A stretch of DNA of 64,000 nt, taken from assembly GCF_001037495.1 (NCBI RefSeq), contig NZ_KQ089822.1, positions 1,612,001 to 1,676,000 of the forward strand, read 5' to 3'. This stretch comes from Citrobacter sp. MGH106 (lineage in GTDB: Bacteria; Pseudomonadota; Gammaproteobacteria; Enterobacterales; Enterobacteriaceae). Both the position numbers and the translations under genes were made by a program. Each line of letters begins with the position of its first letter. Positions within the stretch are counted from its first letter, which is position 1. Under the pieces are notes generated by a model. It searched no databases and had not been told where the DNA came from. It was given only the letters and a program-made list of their open reading frames with translations. This document shows positions 23,459 through 35,017 of this stretch, one piece after another.

Positions 23459-24967
23459 ATGGCACAAGTCATCAATACAAACAGCCTGTCGCTGTTGACC
23501 CAGAATAACCTGAACAAATCTCAGTCTTCCCTGAGCTCCGCTATCGAGCGTCTGTCTTCCGGCCTGCGTATCAACAGCGCGAAAGACGATGCTGCTGGTC
23601 AGGCTATCGCTAACCGCTTCACCTCTAACATCAAAGGTCTGACTCAGGCGTCCCGTAACGCCAACGATGGTATCTCCATCGCGCAGACCACCGAAGGTTC
23701 TCTGTCTGAAATCAACAACAACCTGCAGCGTGTTCGTGAGCTGGCGGTTCAGTCTTCTACTGGTACCAACTCCCAGTCTGACCTCGACTCCATCCAGGCT
23801 GAAATCACTCAGCGTCTGAACGAAATCGACCGCGTATCCGGTCAGACCCAGTTCAACGGCGTGAAAGTACTGGCGAAAGACAACACCCTGACCATCCAGG
23901 TCGGTGCCAACGATGGCGAAACCATCGATATCAACCTGCAGGAAATCAACTCCAAAACCCTGGGGCTGGATTCACTGAACGTGCAGCAGAAATATAAGGT
24001 TTCTGATGTGGCTGCTGATTTTGGGTATCAGGATAAGGCTGGTATTACAATTGATAAAGCGGACATGGCTGCGGCATTAACCACTATTAAAACCAAAGAT
24101 GCTGCGGCAACCGCTGTAGCTATTAAAGGTGAAGTGCAGTTTGATGCGGAAAATAACAAATATTATGCAGAGTTAGATGTTACCGGTGGCGCTGCTACAA
24201 CCAGTGGTATTTATGAAGTTAAGGTTGCGGCTGCAGATGGTAAAGTGACATTAGCCGATGCTGACAAAGATGTTCTTCCAAAAGTCACAAAAGATGTTAA
24301 GTCATTCCAGGAAGCTGTACCAATTGATCTTACTAATGCAAAAGCAGCTTTGATTAAAGGTGGGGCTGATACTACTGATGCAGGTACCGCTAAACTGGTC
24401 AAAGTATCCTTCACTGATAACAATGGTAAGGCTATTGATGGGGGTTATGCTCTCAAAACTGATAGTGGCAAATACTATGCAGCTTCTGTAGACGACAATA
24501 AAGCAGTGTCTATTAAAGAAGTAGAATATACTGATAAGAATGGTAAGGCCGCAATTGCTGCAGTGCAACTCGGTGGTGTCAACGGTAAAACAGAAATTGC
24601 TAACGTCGGTGGCAAAGACTATCTCGCTGAGAAAGTAAAAGATCACAATTTCAAAGCTGAACCAAAATTGAATGAAATTGCGACTGCTACTACCGAAAGC
24701 CCGCTGGCGAAAATTGACGCGGCGCTGGCGAAAGTTGCTGACCTGCGTTCCGACCTGGGTGCGGTACAGAACCGTTTCAACTCTACCATCACTAACCTGG
24801 GCAACACCGTAAACAACCTGTCTGAAGCCCGTAGCCGTATCGAAGATGCTGACTACGCGACCGAAGTGTCCAACATGTCTCGTGCAAACATTCTGCAACA
24901 GGCGGGTACTTCTGTTCTGGCTCAGGCTAACCAGACCACGCAGAACGTTCTGTCTCTGCTGCGTTAA
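23459..24967 (+). CDS. fliC: FliC, flagellin
   Basis: 502 residues. The N-terminal D0/D1 (about 1-180, [19 protein letters not shown]) and C-terminal D1/D0 (about 400-502, ending LSLLR) are the conserved filament core. The middle (about 181-400) is the surface-exposed variable D2/D3 and resembles Salmonella phase-1 flagellins ([18 protein letters not shown]). Codon and base use of this middle is more AT-rich than the ends, as expected of a recombining antigen. AAGGAAAAGATC precedes the ATG. The 3' end with its terminator corresponds to the region that yields the FliX sRNA in E. coli. Confidence 0.97.
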   Translation: MAQVINTNSLSLLTQNNLNKSQSSLSSAIERLSSGLRINSAKDDAAGQAIANRFTSNIKGLTQASRNANDGISIAQTTEGSLSEINNNLQRVRELAVQSSTGTNSQSDLDSIQAEITQRLNEIDRVSGQTQFNGVKVLAKDNTLTIQVGANDGETIDINLQEINSKTLGLDSLNVQQKYKVSDVAADFGYQDKAGITIDKADMAAALTTIKTKDAAATAVAIKGEVQFDAENNKYYAELDVTGGAATTSGIYEVKVAAADGKVTLADADKDVLPKVTKDVKSFQEAVPIDLTNAKAALIKGGADTTDAGTAKLVKVSFTDNNGKAIDGGYALKTDSGKYYAASVDDNKAVSIKEVEYTDKNGKAAIAAVQLGGVNGKTEIANVGGKDYLAEKVKDHNFKAEPKLNEIATATTESPLAKIDAALAKVADLRSDLGAVQNRFNSTITNLGNTVNNLSEARSRIEDADYATEVSNMSRANILQQAGTSVLAQANQTTQNVLSLLR

Positions 24968-24983
24968 TTTACACTTATCGCGC

Positions 24984-25008
24984 AAACCCCGCTACGGCGG
25001 GGTTTTTT
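24984..25008 (+). terminator. fliC terminator
   Basis: AACCCCGC, a short loop, and GCGGGGTT followed by a T-run. It lies 17 bp after the fliC stop, a strong rho-independent terminator. Confidence 0.9.
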
Positions 25009-25096
25009 ACATTCAGCTTTACCCGTAACCCCCAAATAACCCCTCATTTCACCCACTATTCACCCGATTAAAACCCCTGCAGAAACGGATAATCAT

Positions 25097-25104
25097 GCCG
25101 ATAA
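25097..25104 (+). promoter_or_regulatory. fliA upstream sigma-28 -10 element
   Basis: GCCGATAA lies 25 bp before the fliA GTG. No TAAA sits at the ideal 15-bp spacing, only one further upstream at 25069. In E. coli fliA is transcribed from an FlhDC-dependent promoter and also autoregulated by sigma-28, so this is a plausible partial match. Confidence 0.5.
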
Positions 25105-25129
25105 CTCATTTAACGCAGGGCTGTTTATC

Positions 25130-25849
25130 GTGAATTCACTGTATACCGCTGAAGGTGTAATGGATAAACACTCGCTGTGGCAGCGTTATGTACCGTTGGT
25201 GCGTCACGAAGCATTGCGCCTTCAGGTGCGCTTGCCGGCGAGCGTAGAACTGGATGACCTGCTACAAGCGGGCGGCATCGGGTTATTGAATGCAGTTGAC
25301 CGATATGACGCTTTGCAAGGAACGGCATTTACCACTTACGCAGTGCAGCGTATTCGTGGAGCTATGCTGGACGAACTACGCAGCCGGGATTGGGTGCCGC
25401 GTAGTGTCCGGCGCAATGCTCGCGAAGTGGCACAGGCGATGGGGCAACTGGAGCAGGAATTAGGGCGCAACGCGACGGAAACCGAAGTGGCGGAGCGTCT
25501 GGCTATTCCTGTGCAAGAGTATCGTCAGATGTTGCTTGATACCAATAACAGCCAACTCTTCTCATACGATGAGTGGCGGGAAGAGCATGGCGATAGTATT
25601 GAGCTGGTGACCGAAGAGCACCAGCAGGAAAACCCGTTACAACAGCTTCTTGAGGGGAACCTGCGCCAGCGCGTGATGGACGCGATTGACGCGTTGCCGG
25701 AGCGCGAGAAACTGGTGTTGACGCTGTACTACCAGGAAGAGCTGAATCTGAAAGAGATTGGTGCTGTTCTGGAAGTGGGCGAATCACGGGTCAGTCAGTT
25801 GCACAGCCAGGCTATCAAACGTCTACGCACCAAACTGGGTAAGCTCTAG
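25130..25849 (+). CDS. fliA: FliA, flagellar sigma factor 28
   Basis: 239 residues from a GTG start, the same as E. coli FliA. Sigma regions 2 (LDDLLQAGGIGLLNAVDRYD, then FTTYAVQRIRGAMLDELR), 3 and 4 (LPEREKLVLTLYYQEELNLKEIGAVLEVGESRVSQ) are complete. It directs RNA polymerase to fliC, fliDST and mot-che and is held by FlgM until the hook is complete. fliZ follows after 55 bp. Confidence 0.97.
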   Translation: MNSLYTAEGVMDKHSLWQRYVPLVRHEALRLQVRLPASVELDDLLQAGGIGLLNAVDRYDALQGTAFTTYAVQRIRGAMLDELRSRDWVPRSVRRNAREVAQAMGQLEQELGRNATETEVAERLAIPVQEYRQMLLDTNNSQLFSYDEWREEHGDSIELVTEEHQQENPLQQLLEGNLRQRVMDAIDALPEREKLVLTLYYQEELNLKEIGAVLEVGESRVSQLHSQAIKRLRTKLGKL

Positions 25850-25904
25850 GGGTAATTTTACCCCTGAACAATGCCGCATAACGTATTGACTACCAGGAGT
25901 TATC

Positions 25905-26456
25905 ATGACGGTGCAGCAATCAAAAAGACGGCCTCTAAGCCGCTACCTCAAAGATTTCAAACACAGCCAGACGCATTGCGCCCATTGCTTTAAGTTACTC
26001 GACAGGATCACGTTGGTCCGCCGGGGACAGATTGTGAATAAAATCGCTATCGCCCGCCTGGATACGCTGATGGATGACGCCGCCTGGGAGCAGGAAAAAA
26101 AAGAGTGGGTGGCGTTATGCCGTTTTTGCGGTGATTTGCATTGCAAAGAACAAAGCGACTTTTTTGACATCATCGGCTTTAAACAATTTTTGTTTGAGCA
26201 AACCGAGATGAGCCACGGTACGGTACGCGAATATGTCGTTCGCCTGCGTCGCCTCGGCAATCATCTGACCGAGCAGAATATCTCCCATGACCTGCTGCAG
26301 GAAGGATTCCTCGACGAAAACCTCGCCCCGTGGTTACCGCAAACCAGTACTAACAATTACCGCATTGCGCTGCGAAAATATGAGCAGTTTAAAGCCCATA
26401 CGCATATGGGACATATGCAGAAATCCTCCTGGACAGCCAGTTCTGATATATATTAA
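25905..26456 (+). CDS. fliZ: FliZ, regulator
   Basis: 183 residues, the E. coli length, with a basic, helix-rich region (about 110-170, including GTVREYVVRLRRLGNHL) like the core-binding domain of tyrosine recombinases. In E. coli FliZ antagonises RpoS and in Salmonella it raises FlhDC activity. CAGGAG sits before the ATG. A cluster of CxxC pairs (CAHC near 22, CRFC near 64) is visible. It is co-transcribed with fliA. Confidence 0.95.
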   Translation: MTVQQSKRRPLSRYLKDFKHSQTHCAHCFKLLDRITLVRRGQIVNKIAIARLDTLMDDAAWEQEKKEWVALCRFCGDLHCKEQSDFFDIIGFKQFLFEQTEMSHGTVREYVVRLRRLGNHLTEQNISHDLLQEGFLDENLAPWLPQTSTNNYRIALRKYEQFKAHTHMGHMQKSSWTASSDIY

Positions 26457-26556
26457 AAACGAATAAGGTGTAACAGAGTCGTGTTTGTGGATCACGGCAA
26501 ACGCTTTACACTATGCTCATAAATAGCAGTCACTAATGACAATATTCGGGGTAACT

Positions 26557-27357
26557 ATGAAATTAGCACTTCTGGGACGTCAGGCTCTGATGGGTGTAAT
26601 GGCTGTTGCACTTGTCGCCGGAATGAGTGTAAAGACTTATGCGGATGAAGGTCTGTTAAATAAAGTGAAAGAGCGCGGCACGCTGCTGGTGGGTCTTGAA
26701 GGGACCTATCCCCCGTTTAGTTTTCAGGGTGATGACGGCAAGTTGACCGGTTTTGAAGTGGAATTTGCCCAGGAACTGGCAAAGCACCTTGGGGTTCAGG
26801 CCTCGCTGAAGCCGACCAAATGGGATGGCATGCTGGCATCACTTGATTCAAAGCGCATTGATGTCGTCATCAACCAGGTGACCATCTCTGACGAACGTAA
26901 GAAAAAATATGATTTCTCTACCCCGTATACGGTTTCCGGTATCCAGGCGCTGGTGAAAAAAGGCAATGAAGGCGTTATTAAGACCGCTGCTGATCTGAAA
27001 GGTAAAAAAGTTGGCGTCGGTCTGGGAACCAACTATGAAGAGTGGCTGCGCCAGAACGTACAGGGCGTAGATATCCGCACCTATGATGATGATCCGACTA
27101 AATACCAGGATTTGCGCGTAGGCCGTATTGACGCCATTCTGGTTGACCGTCTGGCTGCGTTGGATCTGGTTAAGAAAACCAAAGACACGCTGGCTGTAAC
27201 CGGTGAAGCCTTCTCCCGTCAGGAGTCTGGCGTGGCGCTGCGTAAAGGCAACGAAGATCTGCTGAAAGCAGTGGATGCAGCAATTGCGGATATGCAGAAA
27301 GACGGTACGCTGAAAGCCCTCTCTGAGAAATGGTTTGGGGCGGATGTGACGAAATAA
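26557..27357 (+). CDS. tcyJ: TcyJ (FliY), cystine-binding periplasmic protein
   Basis: 266 residues from MKLALLGRQALMG, almost identical to E. coli FliY/TcyJ. A signal peptide ends at about residue 30 (KTYADEG). The family-3 solute-binding fold follows (RGTLLVGLEGTYPPFSF). It delivers L-cystine and related amino acids to TcyL-TcyN. A seven-residue upstream extension from 26536 is not conserved. A strong terminator follows the stop, so downstream tcy genes may use another promoter or readthrough. Confidence 0.97.
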   Translation: MKLALLGRQALMGVMAVALVAGMSVKTYADEGLLNKVKERGTLLVGLEGTYPPFSFQGDDGKLTGFEVEFAQELAKHLGVQASLKPTKWDGMLASLDSKRIDVVINQVTISDERKKKYDFSTPYTVSGIQALVKKGNEGVIKTAADLKGKKVGVGLGTNYEEWLRQNVQGVDIRTYDDDPTKYQDLRVGRIDAILVDRLAALDLVKKTKDTLAVTGEAFSRQESGVALRKGNEDLLKAVDAAIADMQKDGTLKALSEKWFGADVTK

Positions 27358-27370
27358 TCGTCACCCGAAT

Positions 27371-27403
27371 AAAAAAGGCGCCTTTAACAGCGCCTTTTTT
27401 TAT
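27371..27403 (+). terminator. tcyJ terminator
   Basis: AAAAAAGGCGC, a short loop, and GCGCCTTTTTTT form a strong hairpin with flanking A and T tracts, 13 bp after the tcyJ stop. It may be bidirectional. Confidence 0.9.
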
Positions 27404-27430
27404 TTCACAGCGCCTTAATGTGCATAATAA

Positions 27431-28510
<1,080 letters not shown>

Positions 28511-28531
28511 CGGCAAGGTAGAAAAACGCTA

Positions 28532-29200
28532 ATGCAAGAAAGTATCCAACTGGTGATTGATTCGCTGCCATATCTGCTGAAAGGTGCGGTATTTACGCTT
28601 CAGCTGAGTATTGGCGGGATGTTTTTCGGGCTGGTGCTGGGGTTTATCCTCGCACTGATGCGCCTGTCGCCGCTGTTACCTGTCCGCTGGCTGGCGCGCT
28701 TTTACATTTCTATTTTTCGCGGAACCCCGCTGATAGCCCAGCTGTTCATGATCTATTACGGCCTGCCGCAGTTTGGCATTGAACTGGATCCTGTCCCGGC
28801 GGCGATGATTGGTCTGTCGCTGAATACGGCGGCTTACGCGGCGGAAACGCTGCGCGCGGCAATCTCCTCCATCGACAAAGGCCAGTGGGAGGCCGGGGCG
28901 AGTATTGGTATGACGCCGTGGCAGACAATGCGCAGGGCGATCCTGCCACAGGCTGCGCGCGTAGCCTTGCCGCCGCTGAGTAACAGCTTTATCAGCCTGG
29001 TGAAAGACACTTCACTGGCCGCGACGATTCAGGTACCGGAACTGTTCCGTCAGGCACAACTGATTACTTCGCGTACGCTGGAGGTGTTCACCATGTATCT
29101 GGCGGCCTCGCTGATTTACTGGGTGATGGCGACGGTGCTTTCCGCACTGCAGAACTATTTTGAAGAGCAGCTAAACCGCCAGGAGAGAGAGCCGAAATGA
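28532..29200 (+). CDS. tcyL: TcyL (YecS), cystine ABC permease
   Basis: 222 residues, the E. coli length, with five hydrophobic helices. The permease EAA loop (QWEAGASIGMTPWQTMRRAILPQAARVALPPL, about 110-145) is intact. It forms the membrane channel for TcyJ-delivered cystine. The stop overlaps the tcyN start by four bases. Confidence 0.97.
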   Translation: MQESIQLVIDSLPYLLKGAVFTLQLSIGGMFFGLVLGFILALMRLSPLLPVRWLARFYISIFRGTPLIAQLFMIYYGLPQFGIELDPVPAAMIGLSLNTAAYAAETLRAAISSIDKGQWEAGASIGMTPWQTMRRAILPQAARVALPPLSNSFISLVKDTSLAATIQVPELFRQAQLITSRTLEVFTMYLAASLIYWVMATVLSALQNYFEEQLNRQEREPK

Positions 29201-29949
29201 GTGCTATCGAAGTCAGAAACCTGGTGAAAAAATTTCACGGGCAAACGGTGCTACACGGTATCGATCTGGATGTTAAACCCGGTGAAGTCGTGGCAATTAT
29301 CGGGCCGAGCGGCTCGGGGAAAACCACCCTGTTGCGTAGCATTAATTTGCTCGAGCAACCGGAGGCGGGCACGATCAAAGTTGGTGACATTACTATTGAT
29401 ACCGCACGCTCCCTGAATCAGCAAAAGGGATTAATCCGTCAGTTGCGTCAGCACGTGGGCTTCGTGTTCCAGAACTTTAATTTGTTTCCGCATCGTACGG
29501 TGCTGGAGAACATTATTGAAGGGCCGGTTATTGTCAAAGGTGAGGCGAAGGATGAAGCGACAGCCCGTGCGCGTGAACTGCTGGCGAAGGTAGGGCTTGC
29601 GGGTAAAGAAACAAGTTATCCGCGGCGTTTATCCGGCGGACAGCAGCAGCGCGTGGCTATTGCCCGGGCGCTGGCGATGCGTCCGGAAGTGATCCTCTTT
29701 GATGAGCCAACGTCCGCGCTTGATCCGGAACTGGTTGGCGAGGTACTGAGCACCATTCGTCAGTTGGCGCTGGAAAAACGCACCATGGTTATTGTGACGC
29801 ATGAAATGAGCTTTGCACGTGATGTTGCCGACCGGGCGATATTTATGGATCAAGGACGGATAGTGGAGCAGGGACCCGCAAAGGCTTTATTTACCGATCC
29901 TCAGCAACCTCGTACTCGCCAGTTTCTTGAAAAATTTCTGATGCAATAA
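29197..29949 (+). CDS. tcyN: TcyN (YecC), cystine ABC ATPase
   Basis: 250 residues. Walker A is GPSGSGKTTLLRS (about 33-45), the ABC signature is LSGGQQQRVAIARAL and Walker B is VILFDEPTSALD. It powers cystine import with TcyL. A 13-bp-arm hairpin (29960-29990) follows the stop. Confidence 0.97.
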   Translation: MSAIEVRNLVKKFHGQTVLHGIDLDVKPGEVVAIIGPSGSGKTTLLRSINLLEQPEAGTIKVGDITIDTARSLNQQKGLIRQLRQHVGFVFQNFNLFPHRTVLENIIEGPVIVKGEAKDEATARARELLAKVGLAGKETSYPRRLSGGQQQRVAIARALAMRPEVILFDEPTSALDPELVGEVLSTIRQLALEKRTMVIVTHEMSFARDVADRAIFMDQGRIVEQGPAKALFTDPQQPRTRQFLEKFLMQ

Positions 29950-29959
29950 ATAGTGCAAC

Positions 29960-29990
29960 AGCACTCACCAAAGCCGTTTTGGTGAGTGCT
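29960..29990 (+). terminator. Hairpin after tcyN
   Basis: AGCACTCACCAAA (29960-29972) and its perfect complement TTTGGTGAGTGCT (29978-29990), with a 5-base loop. There is no T-run after it. It could be a weak terminator or an mRNA 3' stabiliser. Confidence 0.6.
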
Positions 29991-30175
29991 CTGCATAACT
30001 ATTTATAATTATTGATTTAATATTGACTCACCACTCTGCTGCAATAGCCTGTTGTTGAGCCATACTCAAGTAATTCCACACTTGTCCGATAATTTGCATA
30101 TATAAAATACATTTATGTGTTAGCGTGTTCATACATTTGTGATGATTATCAATCTCAGGAGCATTACCACTTAGT

Positions 30176-30898
30176 ATGCAGGATCATGATTTCTTCACCT
30201 GGCGACGGAGTATGCTGTTACGCTTTCAGGAAATGGCGACGGCAGAGGATGTCTATAATGAATTACAACATCAGACGCAACATCTGGAGTTCGATTTTTA
30301 CGCGCTCTGTGTCCGTCATCCCGTACCATTTACCCGGCCTAAAACGGCACTCCATACGACGTATCCCAAAGCATGGGTGGCGCATTATCAATCCGAAAAT
30401 TATTTCGCTATTGATCCGGTGCTGAAGCCTGAAAATTTCAGTCAGGGCCATCTGCCCTGGAATGACACGTTGTTCCGCGATGCCCAACCACTGTGGGATG
30501 CGGCGCGTAATCACGGATTACGTAAGGGGATTACCCAGTGCTTAATGTTGCCGAATCGGGCTTTGGGCTTCCTGTCTGTGTCGCGTGCGAGCGTGCGTAA
30601 TAGCAGCTTTGAGCAGGATGAGGTGGAACTAAGGATGCAACTGCTAATACGGGAAAGTCTGTCAGTTCTAACTCGACTGGAAGATGACATGGTCATGACG
30701 CCGGAGATGCGTTTTAGCAAGCGGGAAAAAGAAATATTGAAATGGACCGCAGAGGGAAAAACATCTTCAGAGATAGCGATGATTCTGTCGATTTCTGAAA
30801 ATACTGTTAACTTCCATCAGAAGAATATGCAGAAGAAGTTCAATGCCCCGAACAAAACACAGATTGCCTGCTATGCCGCAGCAACCGGGCTTATCTGA
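30176..30898 (+). CDS. sdiA: SdiA, LuxR-type quorum signal receptor
   Basis: 240 residues, as in E. coli SdiA. The N-terminal AHL-binding domain keeps the ligand residues around YPKAWVAHYQSENYFAIDPV. The C-terminal HTH (MRFSKREKEILKWTAEGKTSSEIAMILSISENTVNFH) is nearly identical to E. coli. No LuxI-type synthase is present, so it is a LuxR solo that senses signals of other species. The nearest Shine-Dalgarno (AGGAG, 30157-30161) is far from the ATG, suggesting weak translation. Confidence 0.96.
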   Translation: MQDHDFFTWRRSMLLRFQEMATAEDVYNELQHQTQHLEFDFYALCVRHPVPFTRPKTALHTTYPKAWVAHYQSENYFAIDPVLKPENFSQGHLPWNDTLFRDAQPLWDAARNHGLRKGITQCLMLPNRALGFLSVSRASVRNSSFEQDEVELRMQLLIRESLSVLTRLEDDMVMTPEMRFSKREKEILKWTAEGKTSSEIAMILSISENTVNFHQKNMQKKFNAPNKTQIACYAAATGLI

Positions 30899-30965
30899 GT
30901 AAATTGTCGTTCTGAGTATCAGGCGCAAAAACCGGCTGAGAGCAATGCTGTCAGCCGGTTTCTTA

Positions 30966-31190
30966 TTACTGACGGTAGGCCTGTTTAATTTGCTTAACAG
31001 TGCTGGAGAATACCTCAGCCTGTGTTTCGTCCTCAATCAGCGCGATCTGTTTTTCCATTTTAAGAATCACGCGTCCTGCATCGGCTTGTCCCATTGCCTG
31101 CAGCATCAGCGTTAACATGGCTTTCAGGCAGGTGACTTCATTAGCCAGTTCTTGATTATTCTCGGCAGTGGAAAAATCAGGCGTACTCAT
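30966..31190 (-). CDS. yecF: YecF, DUF2594 protein
   Basis: 74 residues, an acidic helix-rich small protein matching E. coli YecF in length and sequence (start [19 protein letters not shown]). The function is unknown. It lies convergent with sdiA and divergent from uvrY, as in E. coli. Confidence 0.93.
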   Translation of the reverse strand: MSTPDFSTAENNQELANEVTCLKAMLTLMLQAMGQADAGRVILKMEKQIALIEDETQAEVFSSTVKQIKQAYRQ

Positions 31191-31649
31191 TTATTTTCCT
31201 CGTTATGTTTCAATGAAAAAGTGCGATGGCAAATCTTAAGGCGCCGGAGTATACCATAAGCTTTGCTAAAAATATCAGAGGTTGTTTTTTGCGCAAACGC
31301 CCACTGGCGATATTAAAATAAACAATATGTTGCAGTGCATATATTTTCTCCATTCTTTGTATATTGCGAGTATTCGACTCGTTAATTATTGTTACAAGCT
31401 TGCTTTGCTATTTATCATTCAGCGTAAGAATATGAATTTTTTGTCACTATTCTGAAACAGCCAGACCGATATAACTGTCTCTGAAGGTTGTCCGCTGTGG
31501 AAGTTTCCACTCTTCGTACAATCTAATTTCCAAAAACGAGAGCAAAATCGAAAGTCGGGTGTTTTTTACATTTCAAAGTTGAGATAAAACCCGTTAACAT
31601 AGGACCGATTAACTATCGGTAGCGTTATCCCTATTCTGGAGATATTCCT
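31191..31649. promoter_or_regulatory. yecF-uvrY intergenic region
   Basis: 459 bp without a gene, AT-rich. It must hold the divergent yecF and uvrY promoters. An inverted repeat ACCGAT (31604-31609), TAACT, ATCGGT (31615-31620) lies 29 bp before the uvrY TTG, so it would be in the leader or at the promoter. I see no small ORF with a ribosome site. Confidence 0.5.
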
Positions 31650-32306
31650 TTGATCAACGTTTTTCTTGTTGATGACCACGAACTGGTGCGCGCAGGGATA
31701 CGACGCATTCTTGAAGATATAAAAGGCATAAAAGTTGTCGGCGAAGCGTGCTGCGGCGAGGATGCGGTGAAATGGTGCCGTTCAAACTCCGTCGACGTTG
31801 TGCTGATGGACATGAATATGCCCGGTATTGGCGGTCTTGAAGCAACCCGCAAAATTGCACGTTCAACAGCTGACATCAAAGTGATTATGCTGACAGTCCA
31901 TACCGAAAACCCGTTGCCGGCAAAAGTCATGCAGGCTGGTGCCGCGGGGTATCTCAGCAAGGGGGCCGCGCCTCAGGAAGTTGTTAGTGCGATTCGTTCG
32001 GTTTTTTCCGGGCAGCGCTATATTGCCTCCGATATCGCTCAACAGATGGCACTTAGCCAGATTGAGCCTGAGAAAACGGAGACACCGTTTGCCAGTTTGT
32101 CTGAACGCGAGTTGCAGATTATGCTGATGATCACTAAAGGCCAGAAGGTCAATGAGATCTCAGAGCAGCTGAATCTCAGTCCTAAAACGGTGAACAGTTA
32201 CCGCTATCGAATGTTCAGTAAATTAAACATTCACGGCGATGTAGAACTGACTCACCTGGCAATTCGCCATGGCCTGTGTAATGCGGAGACATTAACAAGC
32301 CAGTGA
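31650..32306 (+). CDS. uvrY: UvrY, response regulator (BarA partner)
   Basis: 218 residues from a TTG start preceded by GGAGATATTCC, the same start as E. coli. The receiver domain has Asp54 as phosphoacceptor ([10 protein letters not shown]), and the C-terminal LuxR-type HTH is [22 protein letters not shown]. BarA-UvrY activates csrB/csrC and so controls carbon use and motility. The stop overlaps the uvrC GTG by four bases. Confidence 0.97.
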   Translation: MINVFLVDDHELVRAGIRRILEDIKGIKVVGEACCGEDAVKWCRSNSVDVVLMDMNMPGIGGLEATRKIARSTADIKVIMLTVHTENPLPAKVMQAGAAGYLSKGAAPQEVVSAIRSVFSGQRYIASDIAQQMALSQIEPEKTETPFASLSERELQIMLMITKGQKVNEISEQLNLSPKTVNSYRYRMFSKLNIHGDVELTHLAIRHGLCNAETLTSQ

Positions 32307-34135
32307 CCGATCAGTTTGATGCAAAAGCGTTTCTGAAAACCGTGACCAGTCAGCCCGGTGTTTATCGTATGTACGATAGCGCCGGGACGGTTATCTATGT
32401 CGGTAAAGCGAAAGACCTGAAAAAGCGGCTTTCCAGCTATTTCCGCAGCAATCTCGCTTCACGTAAAACTGAAGCGCTGGTCGCGCAAATCCAGCAGATT
32501 GATGTTACGGTGACGCATACCGAGACCGAAGCATTATTGCTCGAACACAACTACATCAAGTTGTATCAGCCACGCTACAACGTGCTGCTGCGTGACGATA
32601 AATCCTATCCTTTTATTTTCCTTAGTGGTGACACTCATCCACGCCTGGCGATGCATCGTGGGGCCAAGCATGCAAAAGGTGAGTACTTTGGACCGTTCCC
32701 AAACGGTTATGCGGTACGTGAAACGCTGGCGCTATTGCAGAAAATATTCCCTATTCGCCAGTGTGAAAACAGTGTCTACCGCAACCGTTCGAGACCTTGC
32801 CTGCAATACCAGATTGGCCGCTGTCTTGGGCCGTGTGTGGCAGGTCTGGTGAGTGAAGAAGAGTATGCGCAGCAGGTTGATTACGTCCGGCTGTTCTTAT
32901 CCGGCAAAGACGATCAGGTCCTGACGCAATTGATCGCCCGGATGGAAAAAGCCAGCCAGAATCTGGAGTTTGAGGAAGCTGCTCGTATTCGTGACCAAAT
33001 TCAGGCCGTACGCCGTGTGACCGAGAAACAGTTCGTTTCGAATACCGGTGATGATCTGGACGTCATCGGCGTAGCATTTGACGCCGGGATGGCTTGTGTA
33101 CACGTTCTGTTTATTCGCCAGGGTAAGGTACTGGGCAGTCGCAGCTATTTCCCTAAAGTTCCGGGCGGAACAGAGTTGGGCGAAGTTGTTGAAACTTTTG
33201 TTGGGCAGTTCTATTTACAGGGCAGCCAGATGCGCACCTTACCCGGTGAGATCCTGCTCGACTTTAATCTTAGCGATAAGATGCTGTTGGCGGACTCCTT
33301 ATCTGAGCTGGCCGGGCGACGAATTAATGTCCAGACGAAACCGCGAGGAGATCGCGCGCGTTATCTGAAGCTGGCTCGTACCAATGCGGCAACGGCGCTA
33401 ACCACAAAGCTTTCTCAGCAGTCCACCATTACTCAGCGTCTGACGGCTCTTGCATCGGTGCTGAAGTTACCTGCGGTGAAACGCATGGAGTGTTTTGACA
33501 TTAGCCACACGATGGGCGAGCAGACGGTGGCCTCCTGCGTGGTTTTTGATGCTAACGGACCGCTGCGTGCGGAATATCGTCGCTATAACATCACCGGTAT
33601 CACGCCGGGCGATGATTATGCGGCGATGAACCAGGTGCTGCGTCGACGCTACGGCAAGGCAATTGAAGAAAGTAAAATCCCGGATGTCATTCTGATCGAC
33701 GGCGGCAAAGGTCAACTGGGGCAGGCGAAAGCCGTTTTTGCTGAGCTGGATGTACCCTGGGATAAACAACATCCGCTGTTGCTCGGGGTGGCGAAGGGTG
33801 CCGATCGCAAAGCCGGTCTGGAAACGCTGTTTTTTGAACCGGAAGGAGAGGGGTTCAGTCTGCCGCCTGACTCGCCAGCACTACACGTTATTCAGCATAT
33901 TCGCGATGAGTCTCACGATCATGCCATCAGCGGACACCGTAAAAAACGCGCGAAGGTGAAAAGCACCAGTACGCTTGAAACTATTGAGGGCGTCGGACCT
34001 AAACGTCGACAGATGCTGTTAAAGTATATGGGCGGGTTGCAAGGGCTTCGTAACGCAAGTGTCGAAGAAATTGCAAAAGTGCCGGGTATTTCGCAAGGTC
34101 TGGCAGAAAAGATCTTCTACTCGTTGAAACATTAG
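32303..34135 (+). CDS. uvrC: UvrC, excinuclease ABC subunit C
   Basis: 610 residues from a GTG start overlapping uvrY. The N-terminal GIY-YIG nuclease (PGVYRMYD, then [18 protein letters not shown]), the UVR domain (about 200-240), the RNase H-like second nuclease domain and the C-terminal helix-hairpin-helix ([21 protein letters not shown]) are all in order. It makes both cuts around damaged DNA with UvrB. It is part of the uvrY-uvrC-pgsA unit. Confidence 0.98.
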   Translation: MTDQFDAKAFLKTVTSQPGVYRMYDSAGTVIYVGKAKDLKKRLSSYFRSNLASRKTEALVAQIQQIDVTVTHTETEALLLEHNYIKLYQPRYNVLLRDDKSYPFIFLSGDTHPRLAMHRGAKHAKGEYFGPFPNGYAVRETLALLQKIFPIRQCENSVYRNRSRPCLQYQIGRCLGPCVAGLVSEEEYAQQVDYVRLFLSGKDDQVLTQLIARMEKASQNLEFEEAARIRDQIQAVRRVTEKQFVSNTGDDLDVIGVAFDAGMACVHVLFIRQGKVLGSRSYFPKVPGGTELGEVVETFVGQFYLQGSQMRTLPGEILLDFNLSDKMLLADSLSELAGRRINVQTKPRGDRARYLKLARTNAATALTTKLSQQSTITQRLTALASVLKLPAVKRMECFDISHTMGEQTVASCVVFDANGPLRAEYRRYNITGITPGDDYAAMNQVLRRRYGKAIEESKIPDVILIDGGKGQLGQAKAVFAELDVPWDKQHPLLLGVAKGADRKAGLETLFFEPEGEGFSLPPDSPALHVIQHIRDESHDHAISGHRKKRAKVKSTSTLETIEGVGPKRRQMLLKYMGGLQGLRNASVEEIAKVPGISQGLAEKIFYSLKH

Positions 34136-34190
34136 GCCCTCTGTAGCAACATAGGGGTAATTTCACTGACAACAGATAGTTATCCGTCAT

Positions 34191-34739
34191 ATGCAATTTA
34201 ATATCCCTACATTGCTCACGCTGTTTCGCGTCATTCTGATCCCTTTCTTTGTATTGGCATTTTACCTGCCATTCACCTGGGCTCCGTTTGTTTGCGCACT
34301 TATCTTCTGTATCGCGGCGGTTACCGACTGGTTTGACGGTTTTCTGGCGCGCCGCTGGAACCAAAGCACGCGTTTTGGTGCTTTCCTGGATCCGGTCGCG
34401 GATAAAGTGCTGGTGGCTATCGCGATGGTGCTGGTGACGGAGCACTATCACAGCTGGTGGGTGACATTACCCGCCGCCACGATGATAGCGCGTGAGATTA
34501 TCATTTCTGCGCTGCGCGAATGGATGGCCGAACTCGGCAAGCGTAGCAGCGTGGCCGTTTCCTGGATCGGTAAAGTTAAAACCACGTCGCAGATGGCGGC
34601 ACTGGCCTGGTTACTGTGGCGTCCAAACATCTGGGTTGAGTACGCCGGGATCGCACTTTTCTTTGTTGCCGCGATCCTGACATTATGGTCAATGTTCCAG
34701 TATTTGAGCGCCGCACGCGGAGATTTGCTTGATCAGTGA
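34191..34739 (+). CDS. pgsA: PgsA, phosphatidylglycerophosphate synthase
   Basis: 182 residues. The CDP-alcohol phosphotransferase motif [27 protein letters not shown] (about 44-70) has the D-D-x-x-D-x-x-x-D pattern. Several membrane helices are present. It makes the precursor of phosphatidylglycerol. It starts 55 bp after uvrC. glyW begins about 150 bp downstream with its own promoter. Confidence 0.97.
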   Translation: MQFNIPTLLTLFRVILIPFFVLAFYLPFTWAPFVCALIFCIAAVTDWFDGFLARRWNQSTRFGAFLDPVADKVLVAIAMVLVTEHYHSWWVTLPAATMIAREIIISALREWMAELGKRSSVAVSWIGKVKTTSQMAALAWLLWRPNIWVEYAGIALFFVAAILTLWSMFQYLSAARGDLLDQ

Positions 34740-34789
34740 TCGTTTCGCCGCAAATTTCAGCAAACGATCGTCAGTGGTGAAAAATATCG

Positions 34790-34817
34790 TTGACTCAGTG
34801 CGTCAGGTAAGTAGAAT
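34790..34817 (+). promoter_or_regulatory. Promoter of the glyW-cysT-leuZ tRNA operon
   Basis: TTGACT (34790-34795), a 16-bp spacer and TAGAAT (34812-34817), followed by a GC-rich stretch typical of stable RNA promoters, 73 bp before glyW. Confidence 0.75.
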
Positions 34818-34890
34818 GCAACGCATCGAACGGCAGCACTGATTGCCAGACGATAGCAAAATCAAGTGATTAACAAAGTTACTTGATGAT

Positions 34891-34966
<76 letters not shown>

Positions 34967-35017
34967 AATTTTAAACATCGGCATTTGCGGATGTTGGCTG
35001 AAAAGCCTGAAGATTTC

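Noticed and set aside
24302-24985. A 227-codon minus-strand frame opposite fliC
   Set aside because: It lies antisense to the flagellin gene, with biased composition and no start signal.
30176-30898. A complete quorum-sensing circuit
   Set aside because: SdiA is present but no acyl-homoserine lactone synthase is in the window; it is a receptor solo.
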